31,777 bases of DNA from Spirochaetia bacterium (GCA_025997675.1 BNUX01000027.1:1-31777), one strand, 5' to 3'; shown: positions 7,497 through 15,218, counted from the stretch's first letter. Notes: a model not told the origin generated them from the sequence alone. Numbers and translations: made by a program.

Positions 7497-7696
7497 GGCT
7501 GTAGAACGTTTACAGAGGCTGTAAAGCCTTTACAGAGACTGTAAAGCCTTTACAGAGGCTGTAGAGTCTTTACAGAGGCTGTAGAGTCTTTACAGAGGCT
7601 GTAAAGCCTTTACAGAGGCTGTAGAGTCTTTACAGAGGCTGTAGAGTCTTTACAGAGGCTGTAGAGCCTTTACAGAGGCTGTAGAGCCTTTACAGA
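7497..7696. repeat. Ten tandem copies of a 20-bp palindromic unit
   Basis: Exactly ten head-to-tail units of 20 bp with no spacer, consensus GGCTGTARAGYCTTTACAGA. Each unit holds a 17-bp inverted repeat, CTGTARAG-Y-CTTTACAG, perfect in units 2, 3 and 6 and one mismatch off in units 4, 5 and 7-10. The first unit is the most diverged. The right arm is almost invariant while the left arm switches A to G at one place, a change that keeps a G-U pair in RNA. The period is close to two helical turns, so all sites would face the same side of the DNA. It lies about 220 bp before the promoter of the metal-chelate importer and after the DUF3842 gene. It is not a CRISPR: there are no spacers. Confidence 0.9.
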
Positions 7697-7913
7697 GCCG
7701 GGCCCCTGGTCCCCGGTTATGAGCTTCGTGCTGAGTTAGGTTGATGTTGCGTACATTTACCGGATGGAATATCAGCAGCAGACGACCGTAAGCTCCTCCT
7801 TAGGCAGCCATTTAAGCCGTTCATTCCAGGCAGGCTTGTCGGGGCGGCGGTGGAGCTTGTCAAGGGGAAATTTTGGCAGAGCTCATACCTCTCTATATCC
7901 CTCTAATCCCCCC
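7697..7913. other. Non-coding stretch between repeat array and importer promoter
   Basis: No convincing gene. A GC-rich inverted repeat CCGGG/CCCGG (7698-7716) borders the array. On the minus strand 7772-7882 is an open run of 36 codons with protein-like composition but no start codon or ribosome binding site; it may be a relic. Confidence 0.4.
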
Positions 7914-7942
7914 TTGACAAAAAAAATAAAATAGGATTAAAT
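7914..7942 (+). promoter_or_regulatory. Promoter of the metal-chelate importer operon
   Basis: TTGACA (7914-7919), 17-base spacer, TTAAAT (7937-7942, 4 of 6). The predicted start near 7949 would cut the outer stem of the first leader hairpin but leave its inner CGGC/GCCG stem. A start one or two bases earlier from TAAATA is equally possible. Confidence 0.6.
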
Positions 7943-8117
7943 ACCATATCGGCATGAAGCCGCATGGTATTTCCTACCTGTTATTTCACGAAGAAATAAC
8001 AAAATTCTGCCTTAGTATACATTGATTGATCCATGAAGGATCACCGGAGAACATTCATAGTATGGATACCTCCGCACGGAGATGAACTCCCTGAACATAT
8101 TCAGGAGTTATTGAACA
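7941..8117 (+). promoter_or_regulatory. Structured 5' leader of the metal-chelate importer (leader C)
   Basis: Three hairpins: CGGC/GCCG with loop ATGAA (7950-7962), inside outer arms ATACCAT/ATGGTAT (7941-7970); GTTATTTC/GAAATAAC with loop ACGAA (7980-8000); TGATCC/GGATCA with loop ATGAA (8027-8043). The loop order AUGAA, ACGAA, AUGAA is the same as in the nikK leader although the stems are unrelated. Further down, AACTC.CTGAA and TTCAGGAGTT (8085-8109) pair and hide the AGGAG ribosome binding site of the first gene (8103-8107), so control of translation is likely. Confidence 0.6.
8062..8085 (+). CDS. Possible 7-codon leader peptide
   Basis: ATG GAT ACC TCC GCA CGG AGA TGA lies inside leader C, 12 bases after a GGAG. 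Its second half holds CTCC/GGAG arms, and its stop abuts the hairpin that hides the ribosome binding site of the permease gene. Ribosomes crossing it could open that hairpin. A frame this short may be chance. Confidence 0.25.
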   Translation: MDTSARR

Positions 8118-9185
8118 GTGCATGGGTTCTTTAAAAAGGTTTTTCAGCACGAAAAGCCCCGGCTGGGTATTATCGTAATACTCCTTGCCTCGGCGGCTAT
8201 TGTATCCCTCCTCTTGGGTGTTGGATTCGGTCCGGTACGGGTAAGTCCCGGTGCGGTAGCGAAAATCATCCTCAGCCGTATACCGGGAATGGAACGTATC
8301 TTAGGGCATACCTGGTCGCGGCTTGAGGAAAATATTGTCCTCGGGTTACGCCTTCCCCGGGTACTGCTTGGCATGATTGTGGGGGGATCCCTGGCGGTTA
8401 CCGGGGTAACCATGCAGGCGCTGGTCCGGAATCAACTCGCGGACCCCTTCATTCTGGGGGTATCCTCCGGAGCCGCCGCCGCCGCAACCCTGGGCATGCT
8501 CTTTGGCGCTTTTTCCTTTTTGGGAACCTATTCCCTCTCCATAAGTGCCTTCATCGGTTCCGCGGTTACCATCATTTTTGTATACATCATTTCCCGGGTG
8601 CGGGGAAGGATTAACATCACCCAGCTTCTGCTGTCCGGGGTTGCTATTTCAATGATCATGGACGGGATAACCCGGATCATCACCCTGAGCGCACCCAATG
8701 CCCTGGGACTTCATAATGCTACCTTCTGGATGTCCGGCAGCCTTGCGGGAGCAAAATGGGCGTACCTCACCCTGCCCCTGGTGACGCTTCTTGTCTGTAT
8801 TTCCGTCCTGATGATCCATTACCGCGCACTAAATCTGCTCCTCCTGGGCGATGAAAGCGCCGGCTCCCTGGGGATCAATGTCGGGCGTATGCAGAAAATG
8901 CTGGTACTGGTGGCGTCCCTCATGGCGGGGGTAACCATCGCGGTGAGCGGGAGCATCGGTTTTGTGGGCCTCATGGTTCCCCACTTTACCCGGCTTTTGG
9001 TCGGCGCGGATCACCGGAAGGTGCTGCCCATCGCGGCGCTGCTCGGGGGGATTCTGGTGGTATGGGTTGATGTGGCGGCCCGGATGGTTCTTGCCCCCGA
9101 GGAGCTCCCTGTGGGAATCCTCACGGCGATCATCGGCGGGCCCCTCTTCATTTTCCTCCTAAAACGCAGGACGAAGGAAAAATAA
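8118..9185 (+). CDS. Metal-chelate ABC importer permease, FecCD/BtuC family
   Basis: 355 aa with about ten membrane helices, as in BtuC/FhuB/FecCD. Family marks are LRLPRVLLGMIVGGSLAVTG near residue 75, then NQLADPFILGVSSGAAA, and the C-terminal SGSIGFVGLMVPHFTRLLVG segment that contacts the ATPase. It is an inner-membrane channel for iron chelates, haem, cobalamin or other metallophores; the exact ligand cannot be read from the sequence. The GTG start at 8118 is set by an in-frame stop two codons upstream (8112) and an AGGAG at 8103-8107. The end overlaps the ATPase gene by one base. Confidence 0.92.
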   Translation: MHGFFKKVFQHEKPRLGIIVILLASAAIVSLLLGVGFGPVRVSPGAVAKIILSRIPGMERILGHTWSRLEENIVLGLRLPRVLLGMIVGGSLAVTGVTMQALVRNQLADPFILGVSSGAAAAATLGMLFGAFSFLGTYSLSISAFIGSAVTIIFVYIISRVRGRINITQLLLSGVAISMIMDGITRIITLSAPNALGLHNATFWMSGSLAGAKWAYLTLPLVTLLVCISVLMIHYRALNLLLLGDESAGSLGINVGRMQKMLVLVASLMAGVTIAVSGSIGFVGLMVPHFTRLLVGADHRKVLPIAALLGGILVVWVDVAARMVLAPEELPVGILTAIIGGPLFIFLLKRRTKEK

Positions 9186-9991
9186 TGACAGAAACACGTT
9201 TGCATATTGAGAACATGAGTTTCTCCTACACCGCCGTGGACAATACGGATGAAAAAACTATCCGGGATATACAACTGGATGTACGGAAAGGTGAGTTCGT
9301 CGGCCTTATCGGCCCGAACGGAAGCGGTAAATCCACGGTACTTAAAAACCTCTACCGGGCTCTTACCCCGGATACCGGAACCGTTACCCTGGATGGTGCG
9401 GATCTGTTTCACCTGAGCCACCGTGAATCGGCAAAAAAACTTGGTGTGGTGGGGCAGGAAAATGACGTTCCCTTTGACTTCCTGGTGGAAGAGATCGTCG
9501 CCATGGGAAGAAGCCCCCATAAGAAGCTCTTCGATCTAGAAACAAAAGAAGACGTCCGTATTATTCATCATGCCCTGGAGCATTTGGGGATGGCCCATAT
9601 GGCCAGGCGTAATTATCAGCATCTTTCGGGGGGTGAAAAACAGCGGGTCCTTATCGCCCGGGTAATTGCCCAGGAAACGGATTTCCTCATCCTTGATGAA
9701 CCGACCAACCATCTTGATATAAGTTATCAGCTTCAGATTTTTGATTTTGTAAAACGCCTGGGGGTAACGGTACTGTCGGCTATCCATGATCTGAATATGG
9801 CGGCCCTCTACTGTGATCGCATCTATGTGCTAAAGGAGGGGGCTATCGTTCTTGCGGGAACGCCGGAAGAGGTGCTGACCCCGCAAATCATCCGGAGTAT
9901 TTACGGAGTACACTGCGATACGGCAATTCATCCGGCTACCGGAAAGGTTTCAATTACCTACATGCCCGCCGCACTTGCGAGCGGGACTTGA
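9185..9991 (+). CDS. Metal-chelate ABC importer ATPase, FecE/BtuD family
   Basis: 268 aa. Walker A GPNGSGKST near residues 40-48, Q-loop GQEND, signature LSGGEKQR near 145, Walker B FLILDEPTNHLD near 165, H-loop SAIHDLNMA. The combination of TNHLDISYQ and HDLNMAALYCDR is typical of FecE/FhuC/BtuD proteins. It powers the permease encoded just upstream; the ATG shares one base with that gene's TAA. Confidence 0.92.
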   Translation: MTETRLHIENMSFSYTAVDNTDEKTIRDIQLDVRKGEFVGLIGPNGSGKSTVLKNLYRALTPDTGTVTLDGADLFHLSHRESAKKLGVVGQENDVPFDFLVEEIVAMGRSPHKKLFDLETKEDVRIIHHALEHLGMAHMARRNYQHLSGGEKQRVLIARVIAQETDFLILDEPTNHLDISYQLQIFDFVKRLGVTVLSAIHDLNMAALYCDRIYVLKEGAIVLAGTPEEVLTPQIIRSIYGVHCDTAIHPATGKVSITYMPAALASGT

Positions 9992-10008
9992 AGGATTAAC
10001 TGGTGCAA

Positions 10009-10027
10009 TTTCCGGCCTGGCCGGAAA
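10009..10027 (+). promoter_or_regulatory. Hairpin between ATPase and binding-protein genes
   Basis: TTTCCGG and CCGGAAA enclose five bases in the 57-base gap before the binding-protein gene. It is followed by A rather than T residues, so it is not a standard terminator on this strand. A processing or stability element that lets the binding protein be made in excess is plausible. Confidence 0.35.
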
Positions 10028-10048
10028 AAAATAGTATTTGGAGGAAGT

Positions 10049-11050
10049 ATGCAGCATTATTATTTTTCCCTAAAGCAAATGGCCCGTGCGAGCCTTAGCT
10101 TTGCCGTTGCCCTGGGCTTGTCCCTGGGTAGTCTCTCTTGTTCCCGTTCAAACCCCTCGCAGACCGAACAAGCCCGGACTGCGGCGGCGGACAATTTCAC
10201 GCCCCTCACCTTTGATAATTACGGAAGAACGATCACCGTAAACGAACGGCCCCAAAGAGTACTCACCCTTGGCCCGAATTGTACGGAGACCTTTGTCGCC
10301 CTGGGACTCGTTGATTATATTGTGGGGAACAGCCTCAAAAATCACAGCCGGGGTCCCTTGCCCCAATACGCGGAGGCTTTCAAAAAGATTCCGGAACTAA
10401 ACTACGGGTCCGCTACCCGGGAGGCGGTTGTATCCAGCGGCGCGGATTTTATCTACGGGCTTGATTGGGAGTTCGGCGCGGAGGGGCTGGAGCTTGATGA
10501 ACTTGCGGGGTACGGCATCACCGTATACGTGGATTCCGCAAGCACCCTGGAACAGACCTATCAGGAAATCCGTGACATCGGCAAAATCTTTGGCATTGAG
10601 GAACGGGCCGAAGCGTATATTGCGGATCAGCAGAGCCGGATCAAGGCGGTACAGGATAAACTGGCGGGGAAGCCTAAGGTGAAAGTTCTGGTATATGACA
10701 GCGGCAGTGACGGGGTGTTTACGTGCAGCGGCATCAACTTTGAATCCCTGCTTATCGGATATGCCGGGGGAAAAAATATCTTCGACGATCTCACCGAAAA
10801 AGCATGGATCACGGCGAGTTATGAAGAGGTACTTGCCCGGAACCCCGATGTGATCATTATCCATGATTATGATTCCCCTTCGGTGGAAGCAAAGATTCTT
10901 GAGATTAAATCAAACGGATCGCTGTCAGAGCTTGATGCGGTACGGAATGAGCGCTTTGTCATTATTGAACTGGAAAGTGTTCTACCCGGGAATCGCCTTG
11001 CCTATACGGTTGAAAAGCTATCTAAGGGTCTGTACCCACAGTTATTCTAA
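10049..11050 (+). CDS. Metal-chelate binding lipoprotein, FecB/BtuF type
   Basis: 333 aa. Basic start, hydrophobic core and a relaxed lipobox ending SLSC near residue 31, as spirochaete lipoproteins often have, so the protein is probably lipid-anchored in the periplasm. The mature part is a class III binding protein with two lobes and a long linking helix: RPQRVLTLGPNCTETFVALGL marks the first lobe, KPKVKVLVYDSG the second, and the family-type ARNPDVIIIHDYDSP is near the end. It captures the ligand for the preceding permease and ATPase. GGAGG lies seven bases before the ATG. The order permease, ATPase, binding protein is unusual but seen. Ligand unknown: Fe chelate, cobalamin or another metal complex. 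Confidence 0.88.
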   Translation: MQHYYFSLKQMARASLSFAVALGLSLGSLSCSRSNPSQTEQARTAAADNFTPLTFDNYGRTITVNERPQRVLTLGPNCTETFVALGLVDYIVGNSLKNHSRGPLPQYAEAFKKIPELNYGSATREAVVSSGADFIYGLDWEFGAEGLELDELAGYGITVYVDSASTLEQTYQEIRDIGKIFGIEERAEAYIADQQSRIKAVQDKLAGKPKVKVLVYDSGSDGVFTCSGINFESLLIGYAGGKNIFDDLTEKAWITASYEEVLARNPDVIIIHDYDSPSVEAKILEIKSNGSLSELDAVRNERFVIIELESVLPGNRLAYTVEKLSKGLYPQLF

Positions 11051-11055
11051 TCTTG

Positions 11056-11085
11056 TTCATGCCCCTCTTTTTTGAGGGGCATGAA
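11056..11085 (+). terminator. Strong hairpin after the metal-chelate importer
   Basis: Perfect 12-bp arms TTCATGCCCCTC and GAGGGGCATGAA with a TTTTTT loop, six bases after the last stop codon. No T run follows on the plus strand, so termination may depend on the stem alone or on another factor; the stem could also protect the 3' end. Confidence 0.55.
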
Positions 11086-11093
11086 GTCCATTA

Positions 11094-11129
11094 ATTCTGT
11101 AGACGGATACAAGCTGCCGTCCACAGAAT
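11094..11129. promoter_or_regulatory. Second strong inverted repeat downstream of the importer
   Basis: ATTCTGT.GACGG and CCGTC.ACAGAAT pair for 12 bp with one mismatch around a 10-base loop. It follows a possible GGGC/GTCC hairpin with loop ATGAA (11077-11089) that competes with the terminator stem. The rest of 11130-11342 shows no gene and no further structure that I can name. Confidence 0.4.
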
Positions 11130-11342
11130 GGTTAGAAAAATTTTAGCCCAATTTCGCCTAACTCCCTGTTTTTGGATAAAACTCCCGAGTTTCCTGGTAA
11201 AAACATACTGATTTGATGGCCTCCTTATCGGTACATCCGCCGGCTCAATATACGTACCGTATAGATCACCCGGAAGAAAAATACGATATACGGGGGTTAG
11301 GAGCGAATTGTTTATTTATTTTTAAAAAAACGCAATTTTCTC

Positions 11343-11371
11343 TTGACATTTCCGAATTCCCAAGGTATATT
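11343..11371 (+). promoter_or_regulatory. Promoter of the TetR operon
   Basis: TTGACA (11343-11348), 17-base spacer, TATATT (11366-11371): near-consensus. The start of transcription falls inside the palindromic operator that follows. Confidence 0.85.
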
Positions 11372-11377
11372 CTATTA

Positions 11378-11395
11378 GGAATGAACGTTCATTCC
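11378..11395. promoter_or_regulatory. TetR-family operator
   Basis: Perfect 18-bp palindrome GGAATGAACGTTCATTCC starting six bases after the -10 box. This is the shape and place of an autoregulatory operator for a TetR/AcrR repressor, and a TetR gene lies 130 bp downstream in the same transcript. Binding would block the polymerase at the start site. Confidence 0.85.
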
Positions 11396-11420
11396 GCTAT
11401 TTTAATGTTGGAGGACTTTT

Positions 11421-11519
11421 ATGGGTATTATCGCAATCGTTTTGGGGATTATCGGAACCCTTCCAATAATCTGGTGTGCCGTCCTGGCCTTGGGCCTGTT
11501 AGTTGTTGTAGGAGGGTGA
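11421..11519 (+). CDS. Small hydrophobic protein of 32 residues
   Basis: An ATG with a perfect GGAGG six bases upstream opens a frame of 32 codons ending in TGA at 11517-11519. The product (starting MGIIAIVLGIIG, ending LLVVVGG) is hydrophobic over nearly its whole length, with Pro, Trp and Cys in the middle and almost no charge, so it would be a single membrane helix or a short hairpin. Its last codons (GTA GGA GGG TGA) form the ribosome binding site of the TetR gene, which starts three bases on, so the two are translationally coupled. It is the first gene of the TetR-controlled transcript. I do not recognise the family; it could be a small membrane regulator or only a coupling leader. Confidence 0.65.
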   Translation: MGIIAIVLGIIGTLPIIWCAVLALGLLVVVGG

Positions 11520-11522
11520 AAT

Positions 11523-12110
11523 ATGCCTATCCAGTCAAGTAAACGGGACGACCTCTTGAACGCCGCCCTAAAACTCATCGCCGGTCAGGGCTTCCATGCT
11601 GCGCCTATGGCCCAAATTGCCGAGGAAGCCAATATCGGCGTGGGAACAATTTACCGCTATTTCAAGAATAAGGACGAGCTGATTAACGGCCTCTACCTTG
11701 AAATCCGTAAGCGCATGGCTGAGGCAATCGGCAAAGGCCAGGACGAAGCAGCGCCGGTAAAAGCGCAATTCGTTAAATCGTTGCAAAACCTTATCCGCTA
11801 TTTGATTGAAAACCCTGAGGAAATACAGTTTACCGAACAGTATGAACATTCTCCGTTCATTACCGATGAGACAAAAGCAGAAATCGAAAAAGTAGCGTCC
11901 CCTATTTCGGATTTGCTTACCCGCGCCCAAAAAGAAAAACGGTTAAAGCCCTTACCTTTTCCGGTGCTTATGGCTATGTTTTCAGGCGCGTCAATGGGAC
12001 TATTAAAAGCATATTTGCAAAAAAAATCGTCCCCTGCAAAAATGAATGAAGCGATTGAGGCAATCTGGGATATGCTTATCCCCAAAAATACAGAAGGAGT
12101 AAAACAATGA
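11523..12110 (+). CDS. TetR/AcrR family transcriptional regulator
   Basis: 195 aa. The N-terminal helix-turn-helix covers about residues 8-55, with the family-typical KLIAGQGFHAAPMAQIAEEANIG then GTIYRYFKNKDEL. The C-terminal ligand and dimer domain (60-190) is variable and does not reveal the inducer. It sits 128 bp downstream of a perfect palindromic operator and promoter, so it most likely represses its own operon, including the small protein before it and the two envelope proteins after it. The stop overlaps the next start (ATGA). Confidence 0.92.
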   Translation: MPIQSSKRDDLLNAALKLIAGQGFHAAPMAQIAEEANIGVGTIYRYFKNKDELINGLYLEIRKRMAEAIGKGQDEAAPVKAQFVKSLQNLIRYLIENPEEIQFTEQYEHSPFITDETKAEIEKVASPISDLLTRAQKEKRLKPLPFPVLMAMFSGASMGLLKAYLQKKSSPAKMNEAIEAIWDMLIPKNTEGVKQ

Positions 12111-12730
12111 AAAAGTGTTTAATGGTGAGTGTGTTTCTTTTGGCGGCGTCCCTTTGTTTCGCACAAATAACAGGGAATGTGGAAGTTTACAGCGGAGCCG
12201 CGCTGTTTCATGAAACCAGCGGAATGAACGGCCCTGAAACCGTTTATAAATCCGCTTCCGTTTCCGCGGGTATTTCCGGCGGAGTTTATTTTAATGACTC
12301 CATTGGACTTAAAACCTATTTGGATTTTCTCATTCCGCTGGCCTTTACCGCCGACCCTGACGGTGGAACTGCGGTAACACGGAATGACTACGATTTCCTT
12401 TTGGGAATGGATGAATTTTTCGGCGTTGTTTATAATGTGTTCAAAACAGATCGGCTGAAGGTTCCTATAATGGCGGGATTTCACGGCAAACTGTTCTTTT
12501 CCACTATTTCAGATTATTTTACTGCGGCGATAAACAGCGGTATTGGCCTTGGAATCGGCGTAGAATATACCTTTAGCAACAACTGGTATATTCTGGCGCG
12601 GGTAAACGGCTCATTTGATTTCCTGGGATTTTCGATAATGACACCGCCGGAAGGCGGCCCGAAATTCGACATGGCGTTGATACGCACCTGGGGATTTGCG
12701 CCTCATATTGGCATCGGATTTAGGTTTTAG
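12107..12730 (+). CDS. Putative outer-membrane beta-barrel protein
   Basis: 207 aa. Signal peptide MKKCLMVSVFLLAASLCFAQ with cleavage near residue 19. The mature part is made of alternating short amphipathic strands with many Gly, Tyr and Phe, and ends IGIGFRF, with a terminal phenylalanine as in outer-membrane barrels. About 185 residues would fit an 8-strand barrel of the OmpW/OmpX size. No motif gives a ligand. It is translated with the TetR gene (4-base overlap, AGGAG site inside tetR), so it is probably made when the TetR inducer is present. Confidence 0.65.
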   Translation: MKKCLMVSVFLLAASLCFAQITGNVEVYSGAALFHETSGMNGPETVYKSASVSAGISGGVYFNDSIGLKTYLDFLIPLAFTADPDGGTAVTRNDYDFLLGMDEFFGVVYNVFKTDRLKVPIMAGFHGKLFFSTISDYFTAAINSGIGLGIGVEYTFSNNWYILARVNGSFDFLGFSIMTPPEGGPKFDMALIRTWGFAPHIGIGFRF

Positions 12731-12740
12731 GGGGGAATTG

Positions 12741-13280
12741 ATGAAAAACAATACTACAAACTTTTCCAAAATGGGCATTGTGCTTTTGCTCATCGGTGTT
12801 CTTGGTATTCTAAACGTCATTGGCGATACAGTTGCCTTGATACTGATGATAACACAATCATTTGAAGGTAACGCCTTCTTTTCTTTTTTCTTCCGTGTCT
12901 TTGCCGATAAAGGCTTATTTTTAATTGCAATGCCGCTGACGCTGTTTTGCACTGTTTTGTTTTTGGTGTTTATGTTTGGACGCAAATTGTTTTTGTTTCA
13001 ACTGTTTTTCTTTGCGGCCTGCATTATTGCGCTTGTTCATTTGCTGGTCAATTTGTTTGCCTTATACCCGCTTACCATTTTTGATATTATGATAAGCGCA
13101 GGATTTAACGCTTTAGTTACCAGTCTTATTAATCCTATGCTTGGGTTATTACAAACAATGTATACAGCGTTTTTGATAACAGGGATACTTGCTTCATTGG
13201 GTCTTTTGATTGTTTGCTTTTTTTACTTCAAACATTCAAAACGTATTGCAGCCTATTTTGGTTCAACTAATACCGTATAG
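12741..13280 (+). CDS. Small integral membrane protein, unknown function
   Basis: 179 aa with about four strongly hydrophobic segments (near residues 12-32, 56-78, 86-112 and 138-165), rich in Phe and Leu, with a basic C-terminal tail KHSKRIAAYF. The ATG at 12741 is used because GGGGGG lies seven bases upstream; the frame is open 15 codons further up but that part overlaps the previous gene. It is the last gene of the TetR operon. Its final 18 bases overlap the end of the convergent nikO gene. I do not recognise the family. Confidence 0.7.
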   Translation: MKNNTTNFSKMGIVLLLIGVLGILNVIGDTVALILMITQSFEGNAFFSFFFRVFADKGLFLIAMPLTLFCTVLFLVFMFGRKLFLFQLFFFAACIIALVHLLVNLFALYPLTIFDIMISAGFNALVTSLINPMLGLLQTMYTAFLITGILASLGLLIVCFFYFKHSKRIAAYFGSTNTV

Positions 13281-13973
13281 AATATATCGGCGGCATCCCA
13301 GTGGAAGTTCCAATCCTATGCTTTGTAAAAAACCTTCGTCCTCCAAAAGACCCGGCGCAGGACAATCGGCGGCAATTTTCCCTTTGTGTAAAAACAATAT
13401 CCTGCTTGCTATATCAAGCGCCATGTCAAGGTCGTGGCTTGCAATGATTTTTGTACAATTAAGGTTCTTTAACAGATTGATGATATTTTTTCGCGCCTGG
13501 GGATCAAGGGCGGCGGTGGGTTCATCCAACAATAGTATTTCCGGCTCCATGATAAGAATTGAAGCAATCGCAACCCGCTGTTTTTCACCGCCCGAAAGTT
13601 TGTAGAGCGGCCTGTCGGCAAGCCCGGCCGCTTCAACATCCGTAAGCGCCTTGATTGCAAGGGTACGGGCTTCCTCCGGCTGCATGCCTTTTTTTAATAT
13701 GCCGAATGCCACATCTTCCCAAACGGTGGGCATAAAAAACTGATTGTCCGGTTCCTGAAAAACAATCCCCGCCTTGCCCTTATCAATACTGATTTCTCCG
13801 CTTGAAGGTTTTACACAGGATGCGATTATTTGAAGTAAGGTTGATTTGCCGGAACCGTTAGCCCCTAGCACACAAATACTTTCACCCTTATCTACGGTAA
13901 AACTTATATCATCAAGGGAAACAAGGGATGTATCATACACACAGGATATATGGTTAAGGGCTAGTTGGTGCAT
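13263..13973 (-). CDS. nikO: ECF nickel/cobalt transporter ATPase, NikO/CbiO
   Basis: 236 aa. Walker A GANGSGKST near residues 37-45, Q-loop FQEPDNQFF (the PDNQ form is typical of ECF ATPases), signature LSGGEKQR near 130, Walker B LLLDEPTAALD near 150, H-loop IIASHDLDMAL. It is the energy subunit of the NikKLMQO system. The start at 13973 matches the family; the open frame extends 62 codons upstream, but that part lies within nikQ in another frame. There is no clear ribosome binding site; the start lies 13 bases inside the end of nikQ, so translation is coupled. A homologous cobalt system would look alike; NikK and NikL upstream favour nickel. Confidence 0.9.
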   Translation of the reverse strand: MHQLALNHISCVYDTSLVSLDDISFTVDKGESICVLGANGSGKSTLLQIIASCVKPSSGEISIDKGKAGIVFQEPDNQFFMPTVWEDVAFGILKKGMQPEEARTLAIKALTDVEAAGLADRPLYKLSGGEKQRVAIASILIMEPEILLLDEPTAALDPQARKNIINLLKNLNCTKIIASHDLDMALDIASRILFLHKGKIAADCPAPGLLEDEGFLQSIGLELPLGCRRYILYGIS

Positions 13974-14644
13974 AGAATTACGATAGAAAATAATAAACTG
14001 ATTGTCAATAGCGCCGTATCGCGCAGCCTCCAATGAAACAGTACCGTAACCGGAAAGCTGCCGTCGAAACCACGGGCCAACATGGCAACCCACACCTTTC
14101 CACCCCGGAGATGGGCGTTGACAAGGGAGCTTGAAAAAACGGCTGATAAGGAACGCCAAATTCCCACATCATTATAGCTGGTATTCCGTAAACGCATTGA
14201 CTTTTGTGCGGTCCAGAATCGGTCATGTAACAAAAAGATATACCGGTAGGTCAAAATAAAAAGTGAAATGAGCTTATCCGGCGCTTTTAATTTTGTTAAT
14301 GACGAAGCAATGGCGCTTATGCTCATGGGAATTACAAAGCACATATACATCATCGCCGCTGCATTGATCCTGAGGGTGTAGATACATGCGGTATGTATTG
14401 GCGTTCCAAAAGCGACCGGAAGCCACAAGGCAACAGCCATCATGTTTACCGGTATCAGGCGCAAAAAAGTTACCCGAAGCTCACGAAACAAAATCACCAT
14501 GCTTACCCCTATTGCGGCCGCTAAAACCAGGTCATTTTTTGAGCATACTAAAGCGGCGATGAGGAAGGCGCCGGAGAGAAGCCGGCACCGTCCGTCAAAG
14601 CTTTTTAGCAAATCTTTTTTATATTCGAGTCGATCCAGATACAT
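13961..14644 (-). CDS. nikQ: ECF transporter transmembrane subunit, NikQ/CbiQ
   Basis: 227 aa with about five membrane helices. It shows the CbiQ-type N-terminus (DRLEYKKDLLKSFDGRCRLL) and the ARG motif region MLARGFDGSFP near residue 195 that couples to the ATPase. It links the substrate subunit NikM to the ATPase NikO. The start lies 26 bases inside the end of nikM, with no separate ribosome binding site. Confidence 0.88.
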   Translation of the reverse strand: MYLDRLEYKKDLLKSFDGRCRLLSGAFLIAALVCSKNDLVLAAAIGVSMVILFRELRVTFLRLIPVNMMAVALWLPVAFGTPIHTACIYTLRINAAAMMYMCFVIPMSISAIASSLTKLKAPDKLISLFILTYRYIFLLHDRFWTAQKSMRLRNTSYNDVGIWRSLSAVFSSSLVNAHLRGGKVWVAMLARGFDGSFPVTVLFHWRLRDTALLTISLLFSIVILCTN

Positions 14645-15218
14645 ACGCAGGCGCCATTTTTAACAGGAATGCGACTATGAAAACCGATATGAGTCCTTCC
14701 ACTGCGGCAAGCGGCACATTAGCGGCAAACAAGAGGGCGGCGGTAGCTTTAAGGTCGTTGTCTGAAACCCATAACGCCGTTACTACGATAAGCGTCCCTA
14801 TCAATACTGCGGCGAAACCCCCGGCAAATGCCCCAAGCACCGGTAGTTTTTTCGGTAACAAGCGGAAAACAGAGAAGGCAACTAAGGCCGATGTTCCCAT
14901 TGATACCGTATTCACCCCGAGAGAAAGCAGCCCCCCGAACTGAAATAAAAGCCCCTGTAAAAACAGCGCGATAAACAGGGCAGGTACGGCGCTCCAGCCC
15001 AGCAGTATCCCCGCAAGCCCCAGAAGCGTGAGATGGATACTTGAAGGACCAACCGGCACATGCACCAGGGAGGCCAGGAATAACACGGCGGAAACCAACG
15101 CGGTTTCCGGCAGCTTTGCTACCGGCGTCTTCTTTAAGCCCACGGCAAGGCCGCCCGCAGCAAGCGCCCAGCCCGCCGCGAGAACCGGAGGCGATAATAC
15201 CCCTTCGCTAATGTGCAT
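14619..15218 (-). CDS. nikM: ECF nickel/cobalt substrate-binding subunit, NikM/CbiM
   Basis: 199 aa, about six or seven membrane helices. The N-terminus MHISEGVLSPP is the hallmark of CbiM/NikM: the amino group, the His2 side chain and a further conserved His in the family (here His in the SLVHVPVGPSSIHLTLLG stretch) form the square-planar Ni/Co site. Gene overlaps on both sides (11 bases with nikL, 26 with nikQ). It is the subunit that recognises the metal ion in the membrane. Confidence 0.93.
   Translation of the reverse strand: MHISEGVLSPPVLAAGWALAAGGLAVGLKKTPVAKLPETALVSAVLFLASLVHVPVGPSSIHLTLLGLAGILLGWSAVPALFIALFLQGLLFQFGGLLSLGVNTVSMGTSALVAFSVFRLLPKKLPVLGAFAGGFAAVLIGTLIVVTALWVSDNDLKATAALLFAANVPLAAVEGLISVFIVAFLLKMAPAYVSGSTRI

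Noticed and set aside
7497..7696. CRISPR array
   Set aside because: The 20-bp units are joined without spacers, and no cas gene is in the window.
7772..7882. 36-codon minus-strand open frame with protein-like composition
   Set aside because: No start codon, no ribosome binding site and no family recognised; kept only as a possible relic.
11213..11542. 109-codon plus-strand open frame before tetR
   Set aside because: It runs through the promoter, the operator and the small-protein gene in another frame and has no ribosome binding site.
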